Below, one piece after another: positions 25,120-34,289 of a DNA stretch of 50,388 nucleotides. Source of the DNA: Phycisphaerae bacterium (GTDB lineage Bacteria > Planctomycetota > Phycisphaerae > Sedimentisphaerales > Anaerobacaceae); NCBI GenBank assembly GCA_030619925.1, contig JAUXAL010000022.1, positions 1 to 50,388 of the forward strand, given 5' to 3'. Numbering within the stretch: the stretch's first letter is position 1; each line of letters starts with the position of its first letter. Both the position numbers and the translations under genes were made by a program. The notes beneath the pieces are model-generated. The model did not search any database. It worked only from the letters and a program-made list of their open reading frames with translations, and was not told where the DNA came from.

Positions 25120-25146
25120 GGGGTTCAAGTCGGGGGCAGGTGGAGG

Positions 25147-26910
25147 TTAAGGTGCAGGTACCCACTCCACCTTGTCCACCCAGCCGCAGTCGCTACCAGA
25201 GTCAAAGCTCCCATCCTTTATGTATCGCCATTCCAATATGTGCAAACCCGGACGAGCGATCGTGTATGTTTTCTGTTCCCAGTCCACCGAATGACTGATC
25301 TGGCCCTCCAGCGAGTCGTCGATGTAAAACTCCAGGAAGTCAAAATCCTCCTCAGACGATACTTTCCAGTAGAACGTCAGCGTTCCTTTCCCGCTCACTA
25401 TCGTCTGTATCCACGAGTTCTGACTGCGCGAGATATCTCCGCTTTGTGCCGCAGATCCCCCGTAGTAGGACGTCGTGGTCTGACCAAACCAGATCGCATC
25501 GCCACCCGTGATGAAACTCAAAGTTGTGTCCAACGGCCCGGACAGGGACTCAGCCACCTTAAAGCTCCAGATATCGCCCTTCCATGGACTGTCCGGGTTT
25601 AGCTCATCGACCCCATCGATTCGCCAGTAGTAAGTCGCCCCTTGAACAAGACCCTCCGGATAAGGAAATCCAGGAGAACCAATAATAAGAGAACTTGCGG
25701 TCTGGTTGCCCAGGAACGTGCCTCCGGTGCCGGCAGCCACATCGTCGAAATTCTCGCCGAAGTACACATTGCATGAGGTCGCGTGACATACTGGCGACCA
25801 GCTAAGGAGCACCCATGTCTTCGTAAGGACGTCGCCGTCCTTCGGGCTAGGGCCATGGCCCTTTGGACGAGTCCCCAGCCAACCGTCTTGACGGTCCCAT
25901 GGAAGATAATCCGCCCCGTAGGTGAAGGCGTAGGGGTCATCGACAAAGCCATCGCACTCGGCATCAGGGGTCCTCCAGTCACTCCAGTAGTTGCCACCTA
26001 CCGGCCTATCCAGGTTGAACATATTGCTGTGGCTGCCGGTAACATAAGCCTGTACGGTGTTATCGATAAAGTTGTTGTTGTAGATTTGGTTATAGTTGGA
26101 AGAGTCGAGCCTGATTCCAGTGTCGTGGCCCCGGATGAGGTTGTCCGGCCCGACCGTGTTGTCGTCGGCATCATTTCTGATGACCACGCCATGGGCACAG
26201 GTGCCCAGATTAGCAGTGCCAGTGGCATCGGTGCCGATGTAGTTGCCTTGCACCTTGTTCCCTATCGAATTCCCAAGGAGGATTTCCACGCCCGAATCCT
26301 TGTTGTCCGAGATAACATTGCGGGCCTTTGCCGTGCTACCCCCGATCCTGTTGTCGGGTGCACTCTCGATGCGCACGCCATATCTGAAGTTGCCCCGGGC
26401 CTCGGTGCCCGTGACATCGGTGCCGATGAAGTTGCCTTCGACTATGTTTCCCCCGTTCCCCTGTAAGTGGATTCCCGCATTGCCGAAGCGATTGATCACC
26501 AGGCCTCGCACGGTGCTGTTCCCGGCGGAAATGTGCAGCCCGCTGTCATAGTGGAGTTTGACCACGTTGATTCCATCCAGCTCGATAAGCAACGTAGCCG
26601 GGGAATCCTTGGCGGCCGGCGCCGCGCCGGGTTGAGTGTACCCGTCAATGGTCACCGGTGAGGTGATCTGCGGCAAGGGCCGTATCGGCGCAATGGTGTG
26701 CGGACCTGCGCCGGGGATGTTGAAGGCAATGACGTCCGGCCCAGCACTGGCGTTGGCGATCTCGATTGCCTGCCTTAAAGAACCAGGCCCATCGTCGTTT
26801 GTGTTAAGCACAGTAAAGGTTTCGCCGGCAAGAACGCCCTGAGCGACCAGTATCAAGATCACCACAGCAAAAATCGCTGGAAGGCTTTTATGTAGGTTTG
26901 TATTTGCCAT
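25147..26910 (-). CDS. Secreted beta-helix protein with fibronectin-like and jelly-roll modules
   Basis: This 587-residue protein has a signal peptide (LPAIFAVVILILVAQGVLA). The N-terminus is CSLREA-like (FTVLNTNDDGPGSLRQAIEIA). Residues ~95-310 form a parallel beta-helix with repeats such as GNFIGTDVTGTEARGNFRYG and GNYIGTDATGTANLGTCAHG. About 350-455 is a fibronectin/Fn3-like module (ATYYWRIDGVDE). The last ~120 residues form a jelly-roll-type module (TLTFYWKVSSEEDFDFLEFY, SDCGWVDKVEW) shared with the next gene. The ribosome-binding site is AAAGGA. It is likely a cell-surface carbohydrate-associated protein; catalytic residues are not identifiable. The dockerin has been lost after WVPAP. 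Confidence 0.78.
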   Translation of the reverse strand: MANTNLHKSLPAIFAVVILILVAQGVLAGETFTVLNTNDDGPGSLRQAIEIANASAGPDVIAFNIPGAGPHTIAPIRPLPQITSPVTIDGYTQPGAAPAAKDSPATLLIELDGINVVKLHYDSGLHISAGNSTVRGLVINRFGNAGIHLQGNGGNIVEGNFIGTDVTGTEARGNFRYGVRIESAPDNRIGGSTAKARNVISDNKDSGVEILLGNSIGNKVQGNYIGTDATGTANLGTCAHGVVIRNDADDNTVGPDNLIRGHDTGIRLDSSNYNQIYNNNFIDNTVQAYVTGSHSNMFNLDRPVGGNYWSDWRTPDAECDGFVDDPYAFTYGADYLPWDRQDGWLGTRPKGHGPSPKDGDVLTKTWVLLSWSPVCHATSCNVYFGENFDDVAAGTGGTFLGNQTASSLIIGSPGFPYPEGLVQGATYYWRIDGVDELNPDSPWKGDIWSFKVAESLSGPLDTTLSFITGGDAIWFGQTTTSYYGGSAAQSGDISRSQNSWIQTIVSGKGTLTFYWKVSSEEDFDFLEFYIDDSLEGQISHSVDWEQKTYTIARPGLHILEWRYIKDGSFDSGSDCGWVDKVEWVPAP

Positions 26911-27545
26911 TTCTTTCGTTCCTTTCTATTGTTCGTTCTTTCGCAACAAGATATGGTTAATTTATGAAAACTTATGGCAGACTGCGGTGGAGGGCGAGGA
27001 CGTAAACTGGCCGAGTTTTCTGCTAAAGGATATATCAACGGCCTTTGCAGACTCAGGACTTTTCCATATCTCCATTCCCTGGGATTGTACCCTTCTCGAT
27101 ACATTGACATGCCCTCCTCACCTGGCATTTTAGCAGCGGCGCGAACCAATAGCCGAACATCCTACAAGAAATTTCTTGCCGCGAGAAACCCTGTAGAACC
27201 ATCAGGGTGAAAGATTAACCCGGCATCCTGGCCGCTCCTGCCTTTTTTATCTTACTTGCCTATCTTAACAAGCACAATCTCCAAATTCAAGGAAATTATC
27301 GGACATTTTCTGTTTTTCTTTGGCAGTATTCCTGTAAATTCTTCATAAAAATCGGGTTTTTTGCAGAAACGAGGGCGTATGCCTTTTTTTGGTAGATTCT
27401 TCTTGGGACAGTTATCTCGATTTGTGCGGGATGCCGCAATCCCAAAAAAACCGTCCCCGCGAAGCCTGTCGGCGTGAAAATGGGGAACCGGGACAATAAT
27501 ATCGTCATCGGCGCACAGGCGGGGGCAATTCTCAACGCCTGCCAG
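26911..27545. other. 635-base intergenic region with palindromes
   Basis: There is no convincing gene here. It holds a perfect 14-base palindrome CAAGAAATTTCTTG at 27165-27178, a CCCTG/CAGGG stem near 27190-27210, a T-rich stretch after GCTCCTGCC near 27240 and a repeat near 27452-27510. It serves as the leader of the beta-helix gene (minus) and the trailer of the GH99-like gene (minus). Confidence 0.4.
27452..27510. repeat. CCCCGCG/GGGGA repeat
   Basis: CCGTCCCCGCGAAGCCTGTC followed by GGGGAACCGGGACAATAATA is related to the pair at 24825-24931. Confidence 0.6.
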
Positions 27546-29537
27546 TTAGTTAGTCACCCACTCCACCTTGTCCACCCAGCCGCAGTCGCTATCAGAGTCC
27601 ACGCTCCCATCCTTCACGTATCGCCATTTCAATGCGTGCAAACCCGAAGTAGTGATCGTGTACGTCTTCTGTTGCCAGTCCACCGAGCCGCTGATCCGGT
27701 CCTGCAGCGAGCCGTCAATGTAAAACTCCAGGAAGTCATAATCCTCCTCAGACGATACCTTCCAGTAGAACGTCACCGTTCCTGTCCCGCTCACCGTCGT
27801 CTGCATCCACGAATCCTGACTGTGCGAGATATCCCCGCTCTGTGCCGCATCTCCATCGTAGTAGGATGTCGTGGTCTTGCTGAACCAGTCCGCGCTGCCA
27901 CCCGTGATGAAACTCAAAACCGTATCCAACGCCTCGGACAGCGAGTCGACCTCAAGGGAACAGGTCTCTTCGCGAAGGATATCCAGATACAGATAGCCGT
28001 AGTCGGTGTAGTGGTCGCCCTGGGTGTAGTCGCTACCGGAATGCGAATCGTCTACGTTGGTTGTGCCGGCCGTCCCTGTCGTAGGCTCAATCTGCGTGTC
28101 CTCATGCCATTCGTTGAACGAGGTAACCATTAGGATGTTCTCGGCTAACGGATCAACTTTGGGCACAACCACCTCACGAAGCATCGCCCTGAATAGATCA
28201 CCTTCGACGGAAGTAGGGTCATTTTCAAAATACCGAGGTGCGCCATTATGACCATCCCGCACACCCTTATCGTTGAATCCCGGCGTTGCGAATGGAATCA
28301 GCCCGACACCTACACTATTGGCAGCGGTTTTGGCTTTAGACAAGATACTCTTGAGCTGGTCGAGTGCAGCTCTGGTTGCCCCGTGGGGTTGCAGCGTCTG
28401 GCCATATACATCGTAGGCGGTAACGGCATCCCATCTGCTTGCATAGGCCGGCGAGTAGTTACGGCCAAATATGTCATCCGCGACAATGTATAAATTAGGA
28501 AAGGCGGCACGCAAAGCGGCGAGGGCATTGTGACCTAACGTCTTGCGAAAATAGACCCGCGTCAGGTAGATGAAGACGACGGGGTGCCCATCGATCTTCA
28601 GGTAGTTCGGATTGCTAAAGTAGTTGTCGGCAAAATATTGAAAGTCAGGCACCAGGTTGGAGTAGTCAGGATTTGAGAAGGACCCTAACCGACCGGTTGA
28701 TTCGTACAGGATCGCGTACCTCAACTCTCCGGCGCAGCTATGTGGCAGGATCCGGTTCTTGAGAACGTTGTCCGTATAGTTACCCGGTCCCCACCAGCTA
28801 CATGCCCAGAAATGGATATTGGCCCGGTGACTGTAATCGATATGCTTGGCTATCACCGCCGGGCTGGAGCTGTCGTATTCGCCGAGCTCTGCAGTTTGTT
28901 GCGGCACCAGGTGCCGGCGAAGCGAGCGGGAAACGGGATGCGCCGTTGGCCCGTACCAGGGATAGTAGTAAACGCCTACCAGAATGCCACCATCATATGT
29001 CCACCCGCCGCCGTATTTTTTCAAAGCAACGGCGTCCAAGTTGAAATAGAAAAAGTCCGCGCTGTTAGGTGGCGGAATGGTCTCACCGGTCAGGTGAACC
29101 AAATCATCCGTGAAAGTTAGCCTGAGGAGTATGTTGGTGTCTGTGCCATCGGCAGTCCGGCCCGCAAAGTCGATTGTCGTATCGCCGGCAATGGTGCCGA
29201 CCAGCTCGGTCATGTTAAAAAGCTCACCCAGACTTTGGGTAGGCAAAAAAGGGCTTTCGTCAAGTAAGTTCGCATCGACCTGAGAGAACGAGGCGGTACC
29301 TGCATCGAAATCGATGGACAGCCGGAACTGGCCTTCAATGGGGTAAATTTCATGTACGCCTGCAATTCCGCCGGTCTGAACTACGGTACTTTGGTCGGAC
29401 AGGAACACGTAGGTGCTCGTCTCCGCAGGAGCCATTGTTCCGCTGTCCCCGCCATATTCGGCTTGTGCAGGTAGACCGAATAAGCAGATAGCAAGCAATA
29501 CAGAGAACGGGCCAAAAGTCTTGCTTGACCTGTACAT
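27546..29537 (-). CDS. Secreted GH99-like/WbsX-like glycoside hydrolase with jelly-roll module
   Basis: This 663-residue protein has a signal peptide (FSVLLAICLFGLPAQA). Residues ~30-175 are a beta-rich domain of unknown type. From ~185 the GH99/WbsX-like TIM-barrel begins (GGILVGVYYYPWYGP, HFWACSWWGPGNY, GHPVVFIYLTRVYFRKTLG, ADDIFGRNYS, MVTSFNEWHEDTQIEP), the last containing the Glu typical of this clan. GH99 enzymes act on mannose-containing glycans; the exact substrate is unknown. The last ~120 residues are nearly identical to the end of the neighbouring beta-helix protein. AAGGAGGG precedes the ATG. Confidence 0.82.
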   Translation of the reverse strand: MYRSSKTFGPFSVLLAICLFGLPAQAEYGGDSGTMAPAETSTYVFLSDQSTVVQTGGIAGVHEIYPIEGQFRLSIDFDAGTASFSQVDANLLDESPFLPTQSLGELFNMTELVGTIAGDTTIDFAGRTADGTDTNILLRLTFTDDLVHLTGETIPPPNSADFFYFNLDAVALKKYGGGWTYDGGILVGVYYYPWYGPTAHPVSRSLRRHLVPQQTAELGEYDSSSPAVIAKHIDYSHRANIHFWACSWWGPGNYTDNVLKNRILPHSCAGELRYAILYESTGRLGSFSNPDYSNLVPDFQYFADNYFSNPNYLKIDGHPVVFIYLTRVYFRKTLGHNALAALRAAFPNLYIVADDIFGRNYSPAYASRWDAVTAYDVYGQTLQPHGATRAALDQLKSILSKAKTAANSVGVGLIPFATPGFNDKGVRDGHNGAPRYFENDPTSVEGDLFRAMLREVVVPKVDPLAENILMVTSFNEWHEDTQIEPTTGTAGTTNVDDSHSGSDYTQGDHYTDYGYLYLDILREETCSLEVDSLSEALDTVLSFITGGSADWFSKTTTSYYDGDAAQSGDISHSQDSWMQTTVSGTGTVTFYWKVSSEEDYDFLEFYIDGSLQDRISGSVDWQQKTYTITTSGLHALKWRYVKDGSVDSDSDCGWVDKVEWVTN

Positions 29538-29679
29538 ATTTTTACCCTCCTTATGAAAGGTCGAGAGTTTCTTCTTGTCTCAAGTATAATTCTACCACTT
29601 ATTGGAGCTACAGTCAAGGTTCTGCGGGCGAAGTTTGGATAAAAACCCGGCATTGAGTATCAAGCATCCGCCAATTTTC

Positions 29680-29708
29680 TTGACCGGCTTTGTTGTTTTG
29701 TTTTTAAT
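29680..29708 (+). promoter_or_regulatory. Promoter of the aminotransferase operon
   Basis: TTGACC (29680-29685), 17 bases, TTTAAT (29703-29708), about 50 bases before the aminotransferase ATG. Good spacing, one mismatch in each hexamer. Confidence 0.55.
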
Positions 29709-29759
29709 AGCATGCTGGTTGTGCAAAAAAAGAATTCAAATTGGAAAGGTACAGGTAAG

Positions 29760-30950
29760 ATGAAAATCAGTAAACGGTCTCAGGAAGTGCCGCCCTCGGC
29801 AACTATCGCTGTTACTGCCCGGGCGCAGGAATTAAAGGCCCAGGGAGTGGACGTAGTTGGCTTCGGCGCAGGAGCCCCGGATTTTGACACGCCCGATTAT
29901 ATCAAAGACGCTGCTATAGAGGCTCTGAAAGCGGGCAAAACAAAGTACACAGCCGCAGCCGGCATAGTCGAGCTGCGGACCGCCATCGCCGCCAAGCTCC
30001 GAAAGGAAAATGGTCTCGAATACAGCCCCGACCAGGTCATTGTCAACATCGGCGGCAAACACTCGGTTTATGAGGCGATGCAGGCCGTGCTTGACCCCGG
30101 CGACGAGGTTATTCTGCCCACGCCATACTGGGTAACATATCCGGAGACAATAAAACTCGCCGGTGCCACCGCCAGAATTATTCAAACCGATAAGAATAAC
30201 AGCTACAAAATTACACCGTCGCAGCTAACAAAAGCCATCACGAAAAAAACCGCTATGCTGCTGATTAACTCACCTAATAATCCCGGCGGTTTCACTTATA
30301 CGCCCGAAGAGCTAAAAGCCATTGCACAGGTCCTCGAAGGAACAGATGTGTACGTGCTTTCAGATGAGATCTACGAAAAACTAATCTATGGTGATACCAG
30401 ATTTGTGAGCTTTGCTTCACTAAGCGAAGATGCCTACAGCAGGACTCTGACTCTCAACGGCTTGAGCAAAGCCTTCTCTATGACCGGCTGGCGTCTGGGA
30501 TACACAGCGGGACCGCTGGAAGTTATAAAGGCGATGGGGCGGCTTCAATCTCATATGACTTCGAACCCTGTAACCTTTGGTCAGTATGCGGCAATTGCAG
30601 CCTTTGGCGAGCCTGCCGAGCAGGCCATAGAGAATATGAGAGTAGAATTTGAACGGCGAGGAAAGTATATGGCCGAGCGGCTCAACAGTATCAAAGGCGT
30701 CCAATGCTCCAAACCTACCGGTGCTTTTTACTGTTTCCCTGATGTTTCGAGCCATTATGGCCGAAATATTAATGGTACAACAATAAATGGCAGTATGGAC
30801 TTTGCAAAAGCGCTTCTGGAACAGGCTAATGTTGCCCTGGTTCCGGGCCTGCCGTTCGGCTGCGACAACAATGTTCGTTTGAGTTTTGCCTGCTCGCTCG
30901 AGCAGATTACCAAGGGATTAGACAGACTGGAAAAATGGTTAAGTCAATAA
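29760..30950 (+). CDS. Class I aminotransferase, aspartate/prephenate type
   Basis: This 396-residue PLP enzyme is of the AspC/AspAT-Igamma type, probably transferring amino groups from aspartate or to prephenate. Motifs: FGAGAPDFDTPDYIKDAAIE, TAAAGIVELRTAIAAKL, LINSPNNPGGFTY, LSDEIYEKLIYG, the PLP lysine at Lys237 in NGLSKAFSMTGWRLGY, and VRLSFACS with the carboxylate-binding Arg. ATG 29760 is chosen over ATG 29712 because GGAAAGG precedes it and homologs start near this point. Its 3' end overlaps the next gene by 16 bases, so it is co-transcribed with glycosylation genes. Confidence 0.9.
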   Translation: MKISKRSQEVPPSATIAVTARAQELKAQGVDVVGFGAGAPDFDTPDYIKDAAIEALKAGKTKYTAAAGIVELRTAIAAKLRKENGLEYSPDQVIVNIGGKHSVYEAMQAVLDPGDEVILPTPYWVTYPETIKLAGATARIIQTDKNNSYKITPSQLTKAITKKTAMLLINSPNNPGGFTYTPEELKAIAQVLEGTDVYVLSDEIYEKLIYGDTRFVSFASLSEDAYSRTLTLNGLSKAFSMTGWRLGYTAGPLEVIKAMGRLQSHMTSNPVTFGQYAAIAAFGEPAEQAIENMRVEFERRGKYMAERLNSIKGVQCSKPTGAFYCFPDVSSHYGRNINGTTINGSMDFAKALLEQANVALVPGLPFGCDNNVRLSFACSLEQITKGLDRLEKWLSQ

Positions 30951-33514
30951 GGACCAAAAAGCGCACCGGCTTATCCGCTCTACGGGTGGATGCACCAGCA
31001 GCTCCTGAACAGCCGCTAAAAACCACTGAACGCAGCGCCTTATCCGGCTGGCCGATGATTTTAGGCTGGCTGGCAATGCTCATCTTCACCTTCCACGCCT
31101 GCACCCACATGGTTGCAGCCGGCGATACCTGGGTCGCGATGGCCTGCGGCCGACACTTTGTCAATCACGGAGTGGACACTGTCGAGCCGTTCAGCGCAAA
31201 CTCGCACAAAGCAGGACCGACAGAAGAAGAGATCAAAACCTGGCCAAAATGGGCCCAATGGATTGCGAACAAAGTCGGCATCGAAACAGTCAAATACTGG
31301 CATCCCACCGGCTGGGTCAACCAGAACTGGCTGACACACGTCATCTTTTATTCGTTGGTTCCCAAATCATCCTATGCAGACGGTATGAGTTTCACGTCTA
31401 ATGCGCTGGTCTATTGGAAAATCGCCATTTACATATTGACCGTGATTTGCGTCTATTACACCGGCCGGTTATTGGGGGTCAACCCCGCGCTCTGTGCAGT
31501 TTTTTCCTGCTTCGCAATGTTCGTAGGGCGTTCATTTCTTGATGTTCGTCCTGCCGGTTTCTCAAATATGCTGGTCGTTGTCTTTTTACTTGTTATTGCC
31601 CTCGCCGCATATCGAAACATATTGTTTATATGGCTCATCGTCCCGCTGACGGTCTTCTGGTGCAATGTCCACGGCGGATACATCTACGCGTTCATAATGC
31701 TTATTCCATTTATAGGTTTGCACATGCTGACCAGCTGCAGCAAAAAATGGACCGCAATTTTATACAATGTTACTGCCTGGCCGTTCTTATATTTTGTCGT
31801 TTCCAAAGCCGGCCTTACTATGTCCACATTTCTGTTTTTAATCCTGGTAATAGTTTTGGATTTCGCCCTGATTTTTTTCAAGAAGAATCTTGTCTCTATT
31901 GGATGGCGGGGCGTATATCATACAATCGCCGCTTATTTTGTTGCTTTCTTAGCTACGGTTTTGTTCAACCCCTTTCATCTAACGAACCTGACCCACACTT
32001 TTGTCATTAGTGCAAGCAAACACGCCGAGCGCTGGCGTGACATCCACGAATGGTGGCCTGCTTTCGACTGGTCCAATCCTGTCGGCACTGCGGTACCTTT
32101 TTTGGTAATGTATATTATTGCGTGGGTGGCCCTTGCTTCCTGGATTGTTGTCCTGATGGTAACTTATCGCTCTGTCAGCCGATATCCCAAGCGAAAGGCA
32201 AAGAGTTCTGACGAGTATCAGTGGCCTAAGATTGATTTATCGTTAATGCTTATTGCCGCCCTTACCATTTATATGGCCATTCGTTCTCGCAGGTTTATAC
32301 CCATAGCTGCCATCGCAGCCTGCCCGATTATAGCAATGTTTATTGACCAGGTAGTTCGCGCAATTTCAGCAACGGTTAACTTCCACAAACGCAATCGTTT
32401 ATTTGTCAGCCCAATGCCAAAAATTCTGCAATCGACTTGTACGGGCCTCGCGTTTTTGACGGTCTTGTTTTTCGGCACATGGTGGGGGGCTAAATTCAAA
32501 CGCGTTTATCTCGACCCCTGGCCCGCTGACACGAAACTAAACTCTGTTTTTATGCGGATGACCGCCTCGGACGCAAAACCGTTTTACGCCTTGAAGTTCA
32601 TAAAAGACAACAAATTAAAAGGAAAAATGTTCAATTACTGGACCGAAGGAGGCATCATCGCCTTCGGTCAGGAGCCCGACCCGAACACCGGCCGAACGCC
32701 TCTGCAGTTATTTATGGATGGTAGAGCACAGGCAGCTTACGACCGCAGAGCTTTTGACCTTTGGAGCAATATTATGGCCGGAGGACCCTTTGGTTCGATC
32801 GGGAGACAAGTAATCCAGGCCGCCACGGTGAGAGCCATCACAGCAGGAAAGAAAGTACAGGAAGTATTGACAACTGCCGATTATGTCAAAGTCGGCCGGT
32901 CAATAGGCGACGCCCTTAAACAACACAACGTCTGGGTGGTCTTAATGCCCTTCGGGCAGTTTGATAGTAACTTCCTTAAAGGGCTCGAGCGCAATGGCGA
33001 TTGGATTCTTGTGTTCCTCAATAACAAGCAAAAATTGTTCGTCGATATAACAACCCCACGTGGCAGGGAACTTTTCGATGGCATATTTGACGGAACAACC
33101 CTCTACCCTGATGATTACCACAGGAATCTTATTCGCGCCCATAGCTGGCTTTTGTATCGTCGCGGAATAGCCGAAAAAACCAAAGGCCTCAATTATGCCA
33201 TCGAAGCCTTCAATTTAAACCCATCGCCGGCCCCCATGCTGGAAATAATACTTGTTGCTGCGATGTTTGCTGAGCTGAGACCCGACATTAATAAGTTTTG
33301 CGAAGATTATATCGACAAATTCGCAGAGAATAAGGACAGTTGGCCCGAACAGGACGGCTATCGCCACAGAGTTGAAGCCGCACGCCTGGCATGCTTCCAT
33401 TTGGAGAATGTCGCCCGAGCGCAGAAAGATATAAAACTCGCGGAATTCTATGCTGACGCAAGAAGACGATGTGTTAATGAGCGAGTGATGCTCGCTAAAG
33501 AAAGAAGGTGGTAA
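30935..33514 (+). CDS. Large GT-C-like integral membrane protein
   Basis: This 859-residue protein has about ten hydrophobic segments between residues ~40 and ~540 (WPMILGWLAMLIFTFHA, LTVICVYYTG, ILFIWLIVPLTVFW, LTVLFFGTWWG) and a soluble C-terminal part of ~320 residues. The first loop DTWVAMACGRHFVNHGVDTVEPFSAN carries the acidic pattern typical of GT-C-type mannosyl/arabinosyltransferases. A transfer from a lipid-linked sugar donor at the membrane is likely, in partnership with the GT2 encoded 3 bases later. Substrate and product are unknown. It overlaps the aminotransferase by 16 bases. Confidence 0.75.
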   Translation: MVKSIRTKKRTGLSALRVDAPAAPEQPLKTTERSALSGWPMILGWLAMLIFTFHACTHMVAAGDTWVAMACGRHFVNHGVDTVEPFSANSHKAGPTEEEIKTWPKWAQWIANKVGIETVKYWHPTGWVNQNWLTHVIFYSLVPKSSYADGMSFTSNALVYWKIAIYILTVICVYYTGRLLGVNPALCAVFSCFAMFVGRSFLDVRPAGFSNMLVVVFLLVIALAAYRNILFIWLIVPLTVFWCNVHGGYIYAFIMLIPFIGLHMLTSCSKKWTAILYNVTAWPFLYFVVSKAGLTMSTFLFLILVIVLDFALIFFKKNLVSIGWRGVYHTIAAYFVAFLATVLFNPFHLTNLTHTFVISASKHAERWRDIHEWWPAFDWSNPVGTAVPFLVMYIIAWVALASWIVVLMVTYRSVSRYPKRKAKSSDEYQWPKIDLSLMLIAALTIYMAIRSRRFIPIAAIAACPIIAMFIDQVVRAISATVNFHKRNRLFVSPMPKILQSTCTGLAFLTVLFFGTWWGAKFKRVYLDPWPADTKLNSVFMRMTASDAKPFYALKFIKDNKLKGKMFNYWTEGGIIAFGQEPDPNTGRTPLQLFMDGRAQAAYDRRAFDLWSNIMAGGPFGSIGRQVIQAATVRAITAGKKVQEVLTTADYVKVGRSIGDALKQHNVWVVLMPFGQFDSNFLKGLERNGDWILVFLNNKQKLFVDITTPRGRELFDGIFDGTTLYPDDYHRNLIRAHSWLLYRRGIAEKTKGLNYAIEAFNLNPSPAPMLEIILVAAMFAELRPDINKFCEDYIDKFAENKDSWPEQDGYRHRVEAARLACFHLENVARAQKDIKLAEFYADARRRCVNERVMLAKERRW

Positions 33515-33517
33515 CCT

Positions 33518-34246
33518 GTGACAGTCAGATCTGGCGACGAGCGACCTGCGGCGAATTCTATCAGCGTTTTTTTCCCCTGTTACAATGAACAAGACAATAT
33601 CACCCGCGTAGTAGAGCAGGCACTTACTGTCCTGGAAAAGCTCGATGTTGACTTTGAAGTAATTATCGTTGACGACGGCAGCTCCGACGGCACCGGCCAA
33701 ATCGCCGACCGGTACGCCGCCCGGAGCGGCAGGGTAAAAGCGGTGCATCATCGCACTAATCTTGGTTACGGCGCCGCCCTGCAATCCGGATTCAAAGCAG
33801 CGACGAAAGAGCTTGTCTTTTATACCGATGGCGATGGCCAGTTCGATATTAACGAGATGCCGCCGCTGCTGCCGTTGATGGAGCGATACGATATTGTTAG
33901 CTGCTACCGGCTGAACCGGCAGGACAAGCTCATACGCAAAATCAACGGCTGGTGCTGGACGAAGCTGGTTTGCCTGCTGTTCGGTATGAAAATCCGCGAC
34001 ATCGACTGTGCTTTCAAGTTATACAAGAGACAGATTTTTGATAACATTAAAGTGTTAAGTGCCGGTGCCTTGGTCGATACTGAAATCCTGGCTCGGGCCG
34101 TCCGCAAAGGTTACTGCGTAACTCAAAAAGGCGTCCATCATTATCCGCGGACAGCCGGTGCACAAACCGGTGCGAATTTGCGCGTAATTCTTCGTGCGTT
34201 CAAAGAGCTATTCAAGTTGCGAAGCCAAATCCGCAGCGGAAATTGA
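33518..34246 (+). CDS. GT2 glycosyltransferase (polyprenyl-phosphate sugar synthase-like)
   Basis: This 242-residue GT-A-fold enzyme resembles dolichyl/undecaprenyl-phosphate mannose synthases. Motifs: ISVFFPCYNEQDNITRVVEQ, nucleotide-binding IIVDDGSSDGTGQIA, the DxD-type YTDGDGQFD, and SCYRLNRQDKLIRKINGW near the acceptor site. It lacks C-terminal membrane helices. It likely makes the lipid-phosphate sugar used by the preceding GT-C-like protein. The GTG start has AAGGTGG upstream and a 3-base gap from the previous stop, so the genes form one operon. Confidence 0.88.
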   Translation: MTVRSGDERPAANSISVFFPCYNEQDNITRVVEQALTVLEKLDVDFEVIIVDDGSSDGTGQIADRYAARSGRVKAVHHRTNLGYGAALQSGFKAATKELVFYTDGDGQFDINEMPPLLPLMERYDIVSCYRLNRQDKLIRKINGWCWTKLVCLLFGMKIRDIDCAFKLYKRQIFDNIKVLSAGALVDTEILARAVRKGYCVTQKGVHHYPRTAGAQTGANLRVILRAFKELFKLRSQIRSGN

Positions 34247-34289
34247 TTATTAAAATGCAACACGAAATACGGGACACGAAATACAACCT

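Noticed and set aside
26859-27149. ORF in the gene-free leader of the beta-helix gene
   Set aside because: Its composition is unlike a protein; the frame runs into the real gene region, with a poor start.
26911-27300. c-di-GMP or other known riboswitch
   Set aside because: No conserved core of a class I know is recognisable; only simple stems.
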